From: Tricholomella constricta
Taxonomy: Eukaryota; Basidiomycota; Agaricomycetes; Agaricales; Lyophyllaceae
Direction of reading: 5' to 3'
Assembly (NCBI GenBank): GCA_013368375.1
Contig: JAACJP010000045.1
Span: forward strand, 1 to 64,000
Length of the DNA: 64,000 nucleotides
This document shows positions 45,637-56,310 of this stretch, in pieces. Made by a program: the position numbers and the translations under genes. Numbering within the stretch: position 1 is the stretch's first letter; each line of letters begins with the position of its first letter. The notes beneath the pieces were generated by a model. That model was given only the letters and a program-made list of their open reading frames with translations. It did not search any database and was not told the origin of the DNA.

Positions 45637-45948
45637 TGTTATTGAACGGATTGACTCGCGCTAATTGACGCGCCGGAACACGTGACAGCGCGCGCCCCGA
45701 TCGCAGAATGGGATGGAAAGGGATGGAACACGCGGAGGCAAATGTGGTACTGTACAGTACCACAGAGAGGAGAGCCTCGCAACCGGACAGATACCTCAGT
45801 CGTTTCCCCGATAACCGACTGAGGTATGTGTGCCGTTTTAATCACAATCGGCCAATTTACTTACGACTTATATTAGCTATACTTTACAACAGGTACTTAC
45901 TAATAGAAGTCGTTTCCCCAATAACCGACTGAGCTATACTTTACAACA
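45637..45948 (+). repeat. 5' LTR of the copia element (312 bp)
   Basis: It starts TGTTATTGAACGG and ends TTTACAACA. It contains a hairpin ACCTCAGTCG...CGACTGAGGT near 45790. Nearly identical to 61237-61548. Confidence 0.93.
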
Positions 45949-46056
45949 GGTTATAGGCTCCTTTGTGCTTTGCAGCAGATTTATTCACGCTCAAACGCAA
46001 TCCGGGGGATCACTCACTGAACAATTTATTACCAAACCGAAACTGAAGAGAATACC

Positions 46057-47708
46057 ATGTCTAATCCGGCGCTATTCCTCCTGCCTACCGACGAAAAATT
46101 CAGCGGCACCAACTGGCTCGCTTTTAAGACCACGGTCCTCGCTGCCGCCAGAGCGCGAGGGCTCACCGGGTACCTCCAGGGGACCATCACGGCCCCCGAC
46201 CCCACCGCGAGCACCACCCCCACTGCCTACTGGGGGGTGCGGAACCCCACAGCTGATGAGTGGGACCAGCGCGACGCCTACGCACAGAGCCTTGTGACCT
46301 TAAATGTACTCAACCCCATCGGCCAGCGCGTGGCCATGGACGGCACAGCAGCCGCCACATGGGCATCTCTGACGACGATCCACGACGCACAGTCCGACCT
46401 AGCACTCATCAATGCAGAGGCGGTGCTGGCGGAGCTCCAGTACTCGGAGGGGGCGGACATCGACGTACACTTCGCCGCCCTGCGCGTAGCGTGGAACAAT
46501 GCGAATGCCCAGGGCGCCGACATTGGGGACCCGAAGTTCCGTATGATCGTCCTCAAGTCAATGCCCGTGTCGTGGTCCATCCTGGTGTCAACACTCGTCA
46601 CCGTACCTGACTCCACCGGTGTCATCACGCACCTCACCCTGCACGCCACACTCCTGCGCGCCAAAGCGGGACCGTCCTCCCAGTCTGCACAGGCCCTCTC
46701 GACACAGTCGGGGGGGCGCCAAACCGTACGCAACCCGCACCTCAAATGCGGGAACTGTGGCCGGCTGGGCCACCTGACACCCGACTGCTATCGAGAAGGG
46801 GGGGGGAAAGCCGGTCAATACCCAGACTGGTGGAAAAATATACCGGACACACCGAGCACCCCCGTGACCAACCCCCCTACAGCGAACTCCGCAGTATCGA
46901 CGACTACGAACCCCATATACCTCGCCTTATCCGCCGCGCGACCCAATGCGCCAGACGACGCCACATTCATGACGTACGCCGACTCCGCTGCCAGCAGCCA
47001 TTTCTTCGCTCACCGGGGAGCCTTCGAGACATATGGCCCAATCCCCGACGGCGAGATGGAAGGGTCCACGGCCACAGGGGGAGGTTTCGCAATGGCAGGG
47101 ATGGGGAGAGTTAGGAAGACCGTCGAACACGAGGGAAGGATTATCCAACTCACGTTCGAAAACGCCATCCACGCCCCCGACCTCACCCATAACCTAATCT
47201 CCATCGGCTGCATCAGTGCGAGAGGGTGCACAGTCACCTTCACCAAGGATGGGGCGAGCTTCATTGACCCATCCGGCAGTCCCTTCATGCACGGCGAGGC
47301 GGTCGGTACCATGTACAAAATTAACTTCGTACCCACCAGCCAGCCCTCCGCATTGCTTACCCACCCCACGCGCTCGAACAATAGCCCCGCGTCACTCGAG
47401 ACCTGGCACCGCCGACTTGGGCACATCTCGGAGGCCACCGTCCTTGCCATGCTCCGCCAAAGTCTGGTACGAGGGATGGACATGGTGAAAAAGAGCAGCA
47501 GTGGTAGATGCGAAGATTGCATCATGGGGAAGCACGCCCGCCGCCCCTTCGACGCAGTGGTGGAGCCAGAGAGCCAGCCAAACGAACGCGTGTGCTTCGA
47601 CCTTTGAACTGGATGATGTTGGGCTGCGACCACGGCGGGGCAGGAACGGAGATATACCTGCTCGCAGATAAAAAGGCGTCCACAACGGTCATTCCACTGA
47701 AGGAGTAC
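46057..47708 (+). pseudogene. Copia Gag-Pol, 5' part: Gag, protease, pre-integrase, start of integrase
   Basis: ATG 46057 follows a 108-bp leader. Gag begins with a FSGTNWLAFK block and carries a CCHC knuckle (CGNCGRLGHLTPDC, about 46748). The protease has TYADSAASSHF (about 46975), with Ala where DSG is usual. The pre-integrase HHCC region ETWHRRLGH...CEDCIMGKHARRPF (47398-47550) follows. The frame stops at 47605-47607, and the integrase start is read one frame over (GTEIYLLADKKAS) up to the insertion at 47709. One frameshift near 47600-47640 is therefore present. The rest of the protein is at 58711-61209. Confidence 0.85.
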
Positions 47709-47929
47709 TGTAACGGGGTTACAAGATTGGGGACCTTGCTGTGCACGCTAGACGTAAGCTTGACAAGTCTGTCGATTGCTACGTATAGGTGTACAAGGTC
47801 TACTATTTAATTATGTAATGTAAAGGATTAAATAGGCAACACCGGAAGGTGTTACCAAACAATAGCATAATCGTGTCGATAAGATACGATTAGATCAGAT
47901 TAGTCGATAAGATAGTAAGCGCCCTTACA
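47709..47929 (-). repeat. 3' LTR of gypsy-2 copy 2 (221 bp)
   Basis: On the plus strand it runs TGTAACGGGG to GCCCTTACA. It matches 58485-58705 except for A/G at the GTGTTACC/GTGTTGCC position. The interval 47930-48306 inside it is the element 3'UTR, with no gene. Confidence 0.93.
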
Positions 47930-48306
47930 TAACCCCCTTTAAGATCGCTAGTAGCGATCTTCACCAGGGAGTAATGCAATAAGTAATAATAAAATTTAAG
48001 GCAAGAGGGAGGGTGTAGGTCCCGGCGACCTACACCCAATATCGCCTGCAAAGAAATACGTATTACTGGTACGTATTCATGACCGAATACATAGTGGAGA
48101 CAATAGTTCCACTACACGGCCTCCAAGTGCCGCTCGAGGTGGCATGGGATTGAGGACATCCGGTGTTGCGTATATTTGAGTACGCGACCTGCGGGTTGCT
48201 CCTCGGGAGTAAGGTGGTCTACACCTGACAATGGCGGTCGTCCCGACGATACCTCCTGCGTGTCGAGGTCGGTTCGTTGACGGGGGGATTAAGTTGTCTC
48301 CCCGAC

Positions 48307-51300
48307 CTATGACTCCATCACTGTGTCGGGGTCGGTGGGGTTGGATTCCACCGGACCCTGGCTAGTGGTAATCACTGCCAGTGATAGAGGCCCTGTGAGG
48401 GCCGACACGGGGTCCACTTGGGTTTTGGTAGCTCCTATTGGAGCTGCCACGACTGTGGAAGGTGTCGCGGGGGCAGGTGTGAGTGCCGCCGGGTCCGCCA
48501 TTTCGACGTTGGTAGACGTCGATCCCGATGGAGCGGGAGTGTGCAGGTCCGGAGGGGGAAACTCCCCTCTCCGAACACGGAGTTCTCGGAAATGTGGGTC
48601 TTCACCCACAAACATCCATTCCACGCTGGATAAACAATCCAGCCCCTCGTTCTGAAACTCCAAGCGCATTAACGTTTGAATGCGCGTGATGTCGTCGGTG
48701 GTGGGATGGTACCACCCGTCCCATTCCGGAATGGCGGGTGGCACGCCCAATTGATCGAGTCGACGCACGCGATCGTCGTCAACATTGTGGAACAGGTCCT
48801 TATGAGGACCTGCAGTAGAGTAGTTATGGTCTAAATAGTGTAGACCATAAGTATAACTGTGGTTTATCCAACTAATTGGAATACCACAGTTAATAAGGTG
48901 TTGTAGGACACCTTGTTCCGTCAGCCGCCCTTCGGGAGCGGTAGGTTGGATCCGAGGGATAATAACCTCGGGTCCGGTAATCGGCGTGAACGGCCGATCA
49001 GGGTTGGCCTCGTTATGGGCCGCCACCGCTTCTGCATAGAAGTATGGCCGTGCGGTGATGGTTGCGAAGATTCGCATAAACCATGCCCGCATACTATGAG
49101 TTACTGGCGACAATACGTTCGCCAGTAAGTAACCCCAGGTCCCGCGACGATGAACGCAGAACCGGTAGTCCATGACGATACCTCCATATTGGTTCTTAGA
49201 ACCAATACGCCCATGGTGAATCATATGTCGACACCAATGTTCGACATCCAATGCATGAGCTGGGCCGGGTTGGGGGAGACCAGCTCCTCGTGTCGGCTTG
49301 TCATGCCGATATTCGAATGCTTTACCCAGCCGTCTAATGACCGGGGCATTCCAGATGGGTGACCGTTCACTGAACGGTCGTGAGACGCTTCGGAATTCGT
49401 CCATAGCTGCACGAGCCATGGCTCGGTCGCGCAAGTGAGGCGCGACCCACAGGGTGATCCGACGGAATTCTCTGAAGAGCATAAAGGCCTCGGCCCGCTC
49501 TTCATCCCTCACCCCATGGCGTCGGTTATTGATCAGCTCATAGAGCTGATCAACTTCACGGGGGTTCATTGGGAACCCACGTGGTGCGACGGCATACAGC
49601 CGTCCATCTGAGGGACGGGAGTTTTGTCCCGTCCCTAGCTCGCTCTCTGAGACGCGAGCTGCTGTGCCTAGCGCAAAGGCACGATTCTGGGCGGACGACA
49701 CATATACCGTCCGCGACACCATATCCCAGAAGCGGTTGTCCCGCTCGTGGCGGCCGTTGATAAAGACCACCCCAAGCTCTTCAGGGATCCATCCCGGCGC
49801 CTCCTTCTCAGCTTTGCGAGCCACATTCTCGCGATGCTGCTTCTGCCCGGCAGCCTTCTTCTTGCTGACGGGTTTCTCGTCGTCGGAGGACTCGCCGTAG
49901 TCCGACTCGTCCATAAATTCGGCGTACGGGTCAGACGCCTTTTGTTTGCCTTTGCCCTTTGGCGGAGGCGATGGGGGCTGCACCATCGTAGTGGGTGGTG
50001 CAGGGGATGGTGCCGGCAAGGTATACTTGCCAACAGGTTCCTTCTTTTGGGAACCTCTCTCCGGGTTCCGTACCTGGCTTTCTCCTGGGGTCGGTAGTGG
50101 GAGTAATGCTCCCGCTATCTGTTGCTGTTGCGGTGCCTGCACCGCGGATGTCGACGATGTCGACGCCCTTCGCTCGACTTCTCGAGCCGGTAAGGGACGC
50201 ACTTCGCGCGTCCCTTGGTCCTCGCGACGCTCCTCTCGTTGAGGACCATAATCAAGTGGGCGCTCATCATGCCGCACTTCCTGGTCGGGATGGCGGTCGA
50301 ACCGCCGATACTCTTGTTCCGGGCGTCGTTCCTGACGCCTGGGTTCATATAAGGTGCGTTCTTCTCGCCGCACCTCGGTCTGCTGTCTTTTCATGGGTCG
50401 GGACGATGGTCCCTCCCCGCGATCTGGCGACGCCACTGCCGGTCGCTTTTTTGCCAGGCTGAGTTGCTCAGCCATGGCCGACTCTCTTGCCTTCACGCGT
50501 CTCAAGTCCGCGCGAACTCCATCGTACGCATCAAGCAGCTGGGTTACAACCAGCTGCGCCATCCCGTCGTCCAAGAAATCACAAAACTCGCGGTGAATAC
50601 CCGCGTCTTCCAATCGGTCCAAGATAGACGAAAGGAGACCATCGTCTGCGAATGGTCTCCTGGAACTTGACGCAGACGACGCTGCGCGATCGTCTGCCGG
50701 CCTCCGCGAACTCGACGCAAACAAACCTCTTTGTTCGTCTGCATATGGCGCGACATATTGCTGCGCCGGTTCGCTGCGCGCCACTTGCGCCGGTGGAGTA
50801 GGTGTTTTTTGACGACTTTGGTCGTCCACCTCCATTTTCTCTGACTCGTTGTACCGCGTATTTTGCGGTACGGTTGGGGCGGGCATTTGGGGGTACCACG
50901 TCGGTGGTGGGTACCCCATGAAGCTCTGCATTGATGGCATATGTTGATATGCCATCGACGGTGGGTAGAACCCACCCGTCTGTGGTTGTTGCCCCTGGTG
51001 GGGCAGTTGGCTCATGTGGCCAACCATAGGGTATAGTTGTTGCCCCTGATGGGGCGGTTGCCCCTGGTGGGGCAGTTGGCTCATGTGGCCAACCGATGGG
51101 TATTGAAATGCTTGGGGCTGCACGCCCATATAGGTTGGGGGCGGGGGCGCGCTTTCCGCGCGTCCCTGCACCTCCTCCCCTTTTGGACTCGATCCCGAGG
51201 CCATATTTTGATAGTCGGTGCGGCTGTCGCCGCCCCGAGTCGCGTCGTTGCTTGAATTTGCTCCTGCGGTTGGGTACATGTTGTGGTTGTTGGTTGAAAA

Positions 51301-51324
51301 TTTGGTTGCGCGTCCTAGCGCCAA
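48307..51324 (-). CDS. Third ORF of gypsy-2, unknown function (1005 aa)
   Basis: This intact frame starts 80 bp after the Pol stop and ends 378 bp before the 3' LTR, where env lies in some gypsy elements. It shows no signal peptide or membrane segment. Residues 1-170 are Pro/Gln/Met-rich with repeated GHMSQLPHQG. About 215-300 is helical (LLSSILDRLEDAGIHREF, LLDAYDGVRADLRRVKARE). About 300-400 is Arg/Glu-rich. About 460-520 has KKKAAGQKQHRENVARK, nuclear-signal-like. About 520-900 is Trp/His-rich and probably globular (HRRGTWGYLLANVL, HSYTYGLHYLDHNYS, PEWDGWYHPTTDDI). The last 100 residues are Pro/Thr/Ser-rich. Copy 1 carries the same protein in decayed form. I do not recognise a family. Confidence 0.8.
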   Translation of the reverse strand: MALGRATKFSTNNHNMYPTAGANSSNDATRGGDSRTDYQNMASGSSPKGEEVQGRAESAPPPPTYMGVQPQAFQYPSVGHMSQLPHQGQPPHQGQQLYPMVGHMSQLPHQGQQPQTGGFYPPSMAYQHMPSMQSFMGYPPPTWYPQMPAPTVPQNTRYNESEKMEVDDQSRQKTPTPPAQVARSEPAQQYVAPYADEQRGLFASSSRRPADDRAASSASSSRRPFADDGLLSSILDRLEDAGIHREFCDFLDDGMAQLVVTQLLDAYDGVRADLRRVKARESAMAEQLSLAKKRPAVASPDRGEGPSSRPMKRQQTEVRREERTLYEPRRQERRPEQEYRRFDRHPDQEVRHDERPLDYGPQREERREDQGTREVRPLPAREVERRASTSSTSAVQAPQQQQIAGALLPLPTPGESQVRNPERGSQKKEPVGKYTLPAPSPAPPTTMVQPPSPPPKGKGKQKASDPYAEFMDESDYGESSDDEKPVSKKKAAGQKQHRENVARKAEKEAPGWIPEELGVVFINGRHERDNRFWDMVSRTVYVSSAQNRAFALGTAARVSESELGTGQNSRPSDGRLYAVAPRGFPMNPREVDQLYELINNRRHGVRDEERAEAFMLFREFRRITLWVAPHLRDRAMARAAMDEFRSVSRPFSERSPIWNAPVIRRLGKAFEYRHDKPTRGAGLPQPGPAHALDVEHWCRHMIHHGRIGSKNQYGGIVMDYRFCVHRRGTWGYLLANVLSPVTHSMRAWFMRIFATITARPYFYAEAVAAHNEANPDRPFTPITGPEVIIPRIQPTAPEGRLTEQGVLQHLINCGIPISWINHSYTYGLHYLDHNYSTAGPHKDLFHNVDDDRVRRLDQLGVPPAIPEWDGWYHPTTDDITRIQTLMRLEFQNEGLDCLSSVEWMFVGEDPHFRELRVRRGEFPPPDLHTPAPSGSTSTNVEMADPAALTPAPATPSTVVAAPIGATKTQVDPVSALTGPLSLAVITTSQGPVESNPTDPDTVMES

Positions 51325-51404
51325 AACATATTTAACCTTCTGTCATAACTTTTGATGGTTATGTAATTTTTCTGATCGCCGTGATCACATGACCGCGCCA
51401 CATT

Positions 51405-54400
51405 CTAGGTTCGTCGCGGCAACCTCGATGCGCTGCCCACCCCTTGCAATTCCAAGTAGCGGTCCAATGCCGCTAACTTGTTACAATTGTTGTGCGATTC
51501 CCAGGTGGTGTCACCTAGACTCCACCTAACTTGGTATTCCACTTTATTATTCTGGGTCCATCTATGGCCCAAAATCTCTTCGACAAACCATTCGTGATCG
51601 TCCGGCGCCCCAAAATCATAGGGCTCCGGGTGAGTTCTATTAGGGAACATTGCATCGTTTGTTGCGTAGTATGGGCGCAACAGTGATATGTGAAATGTTG
51701 GATGTATTCGACGCTCCATAAGCGCCGTAGGTAATTCCAGCGTATAGTTCGACGTGTCCGGCATGGCCTTCAATACTTTGTAGGGCCCGACGAATTTCGG
51801 ACATAATTTCCGGGCGCGTCCCTTGGGAAGGTTCAAGTTCTTGGTAGATAAATATACCAAGTCACCCCCCTTTATTTCCGGACCAGTGGATCGACGCCTG
51901 TTTGCCTCGCGCGTTTCGATTATAGCGTCATGCGCTTCCGCTATGTTCTGCAATGCGCGTTCAGCGTATTCCCGAATTCCCTTTGGTATTACGCTGTCTG
52001 AGCGTATCTCTTTCAACATGGATGGCATGTATCCACCATTCAACTCAAATGGAGCGAACTTGGTGGTAGCCGATACGCTCGCATTTATCGCGAACTCAGC
52101 CATGGGTATACGATCTACCCAATCCTTTTGGTCATGCCTTACAACGGCGCAAAATATCTGGCCAATACTACGATTGGCTCGCTCCGTCTGTCCATCTGTC
52201 TGAGGATGGAAAGATGTCGACATTAGAAGCTTAGCTCCTAATAATTTATGTAGTTCGCGCCACCAGCGCGAGGTAAACTTAGAATCTCGGTCGCTTACGA
52301 TCGAGCTTGGCAGGCCATGTAACCTGACGATCTCCCGTAGGTATACCCATGATAATTGGGCTGCCGTCATCGTCGTATGTATGGGTATCATATGCACCAT
52401 ACTCGTCATACGACAAATTACTACCCATAGGTAGTTATATCCCTTTGATTCTGGAAATGGACCGATAAAGTCCATTCCGATAGAGTCCCAAGGCTTAGTG
52501 GGTACTGGCAGGGAATGTAGTTTCCCTAACGGTTTCTGATTTGACGTCTTGATCTGCTGGCAATACTCGCACGTTTTACAAAACGTACGAACGGTCGTGG
52601 CTAGTGATGGCCACCAATACCATCGTCGAATATATTCAGTAGTCCGTTCGGCACCGAAATGGCCCATAGTTTTATGGGCTTGCTCAACAATTGACGTGAT
52701 GATCTCGGGTTCTCACGGTATGCATAGAACGCTATCATTTATAGCGTTCGTGGTCCAAATAAGATTGTCTTTCGTAGTGAACGTACGAAAGTCCATTGGG
52801 TTAGTGAGAATCACTGAAAATAGTTTATCCTTTGGGTATCCAAGGATAACGTCGTTACGGATCTTCTCGTCCGTTTTGTCTGGGGGAGGGGCAACTGTGT
52901 CCCTTCCGAGGACCATATCTCCGACCGTACGTTCCCGTTCGGTTGGCCTCTGGCTTTTTTGAAGGTGTGACGATGGTCCGGATGCGATACTTGGTGCCGC
53001 AGCCTCCATTATCTGAGCTTCGACATCTCGATCCTCCTGGCGTTCTTGAAGACGCTTGCTTCGACGTATTTCTATGTCTTTCATCGCTCGAATTTCAACT
53101 ACTTTTTCCACGATTTCATGGTATCGTGGTACTGGTAAATCTTCACCAGTAGGATCGATTCTAGCATCGGCAGCTACGAAGTCGTGGACGTTGTAACGAT
53201 CGTGATGGTTATTGCTCTCGAAATATCGCGATAGACAGTCGGCGACTTTATTCAGTTCGCCTTTCACATAGGTAATGTCGAAGTTAAATCGCGACATGTA
53301 TTCCATCCATCGACGCTGCCTAGGTGATAAATTCACCTGGGTCTTAAAGAATTCGAGGGCTTTGTGGTCGGTAATGATGTGGATTTTATAACCCACAAGT
53401 TTATCCTCCCACTTAAGTAATGCTTCGAGGATAGCTAAGGTTTCGAGTTCATGCACGGCGTAATTCTGCTGTGCATTCGTGAATTTTTTGGACATGAATC
53501 CAGCCGGCTGAGCTTGGATCCATGTAGGTCCTTGACCATACATCGCACCGACGCCTGACTTGGAGGCGTCACATATAATCCAAATTGGTTCGTCTGTCTT
53601 CGGTTGAATAGGCCGAATAATTGGTGTCGTGCAACATATATGCTTTATCATTTCAAAGCATCGTTGATGAATTGGTCTCCAATAGAATGGCGACCCATTC
53701 TCGGTCATCGCCATTAGTGGCCCAGTGTACGCGGATATATCTGGGAGGAATTGACCCAGATAATTAACCAGTCCAACGAATCGCTGTATATCGTTGTAAT
53801 TCCGTGGAATCCTCCAATCGCGAATCCTGCCAATTTATCGGCGTCGGGGTGAATTCCTTGGTCGTCGATTATATGACCAAGGCAATCGACGCGATCCGAA
53901 TATAGTTCGCATTTCTACCACTTCAAATAAAGGGACTGTTCGCGTAATCGTTCGAACACTACTCGAAGATGATCTTCATGTTCTTCGATGGAGTTCGAGA
54001 ATATGAATATGTCGTCCAAGTATACATGCATAAACTTCCCAATGACGTCCCGAAAAATTGACGTCATTAATCGTTGAAATGTTGCGGGGGCGTTACAGTC
54101 CCCGATCTGCATTATGTTGCTAACGTACGTTCCCGCTATCGTTGCAAAGGCGGTCTTGTGTACGTCCTTCTCGAGGATGCGTACTTGTTCGTACGCATCG
54201 GTTAAGTCAATCTTTGATCGTATCTTCCCTCTGGCAACATCCTCGCGAATGATTTCTTGGTCTGGCAAGGGCGTAACGTCCTTGATCGTGTTGTCGTTAC
54301 GCTGCCGTGCGTCCAAGGGTGTTCTCAGGGAGCCGTCTTTTTTCGGGATACATAGCAGCGGCGCTGCTTGCTTTACCGAACGAGGCTCCCACCATTTAGA

Positions 54401-56310
54401 ATCTGTATACCGATTGACCTTCGCGTAGAATTCCTCGCGAAGGGACATTGGGCACCTCGGCGCGTGGTACTGGTACTGTTTCTCATCGTCGACGAGAGTA
54501 ATCTCGTGATTGACTTCCCGCCAGGGTGGTAGCTGTTGTTTCGTACCACCCACCATATCTTCGAATTCGTCATGCCATTGCTGGCGAAGTCGTGGATAAT
54601 CTTCCGCGGTAAGGCCTCCATTGGGTGCCTTACCTTTTCCGTTCACCGTTCTTGCAGCGCGAATGTGCGCTGTGTCTTTATTGCTAGGTTTAACATCAAA
54701 CCTAGCTCGTAGTTTTACGAGAGCAAAGTCACTCTCATCCTTCACTGGTAACCGATACAACGGCCGTTTAGCCCGTTGTATATTCACCGGAAAATTCATT
54801 TCCGTTGGCTCCGATACTTCCTCAGGCCGTGGATTTCGGTACGCTTGTCCTCGCGTGCCTACATTTCTTCCTTCGTGAGCCCGCATTGACGCTATTACTG
54901 CGTTCCATTCTTGCGGCATCCGTGGGTCGAACATCCACTCATATTGTGGATGTGGATTTGGTCTATCCCAAAATGATCGATTACTCGCATTCGTATACGG
55001 CTCTGATTCCGTATCCTTATCGGCCCCGCTCGTCTTACACGCTTCATTATCGCGCTGGCGTTCTTCGCATGGCTCGTGAGTCCGTGCTCGTTCGTTCGAA
55101 GGCTCGTTTTGTGCCTTCTGCTGTTGTCGTTGGGGTTTTCTCTTCTTCGGAGGTGGCTTATCCCCCTCCTTAAGAGTTTCTTGAAACTCTTCATCGGATA
55201 ATAGAAGTGCTGGGTGATCCTTCGGTAGGCTGTTTATCGGCCTACCCTCGTTATCAGGATCATCATCATCTTCTACTGTGACTTTTAGTCATTCTCTTCG
55301 TTTCTCCAATGACCGATGGCGTCTAACTCGGCCATCGGTATGCTCCATTTTTACTTTAGTCGCTGGTGTAGCGACTCCATTGACGACAACTTCGTCACGG
55401 TTAAAGTCCAGCACGACGTTGTTTGCGCGCATAAACGGCGTGCCTATAATCACGTTGTATCGATCAAAGTTAGCAAGGTCCATGTAAACCTTGCCTTTAA
55501 ACCCTGGAAGAACGGCTTCCACCGTCGTGCCAAAATTTACTGTGGCCCGACTTCCTTTAGTTCCGAGCTGGAGGATTAATGGATCCTCCAACGGAAACAC
55601 TCGAATATCGGCCACTTGAGCGAATGACGGCGTAAGTCCGGTAGTCGTACTCCCGGAATCCCAGAGGGTCCAAGCCTCATGTCCACCTACGTTAATGTAG
55701 GTGACCAGGCACTCCTTGTCCTTTATCGGAACTACGGGACGAGCAATCTTGTCCCTACCCGTCCGCACTTTCACTTTACGACTTGGTGGTTTATCATTGC
55801 GTTCTTCTGACGCAATGACTTCTGTCATTGCAAACATACGCTCGGTCTCATCGTCCCGAGCATAGTATTCATTTTCGTAGACCTCCATATCTACGAACTC
55901 ATTGCCTTCGTCTTCATTGTCCGCCTCGGTATCAGGGCGTCCATTGTCTCGTCCGTCCGGGTCCTCGGGAGAAGTATCTTCATCGTCCGCCTCACTTGCT
56001 GCGTCAGGTGCCGCTGTACGTGCGGCCCGTAGGAACGCTCGCTGTTTCTTGGGCTGTTTGCAATCTTTTGCAAAATGCCCTAGTTTCCCACAATTAAAGC
56101 ACACTTCCCCCGGGGGGTGGTTGTGATGATCGTGGTTTTTGGTTTGATCGTAACGCGGACGATCTCCCGTCTTCATCGCTGGTTTTTCGACGTGGGGCTT
56201 TTGCTCTCCACGTCCCGGTTGATCCTGATACGCTAGCTTGGCGTATGGTTTTTTCATTAAGTGCGCCAAACACACGTCGAGGCCTATTGAAATTGTTTTG
56301 TGGGGTGTTT
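51405..56310 (-). pseudogene. Gypsy-2 Pol: knuckle, protease, RT, RNase H, integrase, chromodomain (broken)
   Basis: Order: CCHC knuckle VCFNCGKLGHFAKDC (about 56100), protease TLWDSGSTTTGL (about 55660), RT with IDLTDAYEQVRI and FMHVYLDDIFIFS (about 54210-54000), and RNase H with ICDASKSGVGAMYG, AVHELETLAI and ITDHKALEFF. Integrase follows with HKTMGHFG...CKTCEYCQQ, DFIGPF, VSDRDSKF and TDGQTERAN, then a chromodomain-like tail HRWTQNNKVEYQVRWSLGDTTW (about 51560). Breaks: TGA 55289-55291; TAG about 53912-53914 after LYLKW; one frameshift near 53830; TGA 52711-52713 where copy 1 has CGA. Integrase from 52667 to the stop is uninterrupted. Confidence 0.88.

Noticed and set aside
48307..51324. 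Retroviral-type envelope gene
   Set aside because: The position fits, but there is no signal peptide, transmembrane segment or Cys-rich ectodomain.
55891..56097. CRISPR-like or other prokaryotic systems
   Set aside because: No short regularly spaced repeats with unique spacers anywhere; introns and retroelements show a eukaryotic genome.
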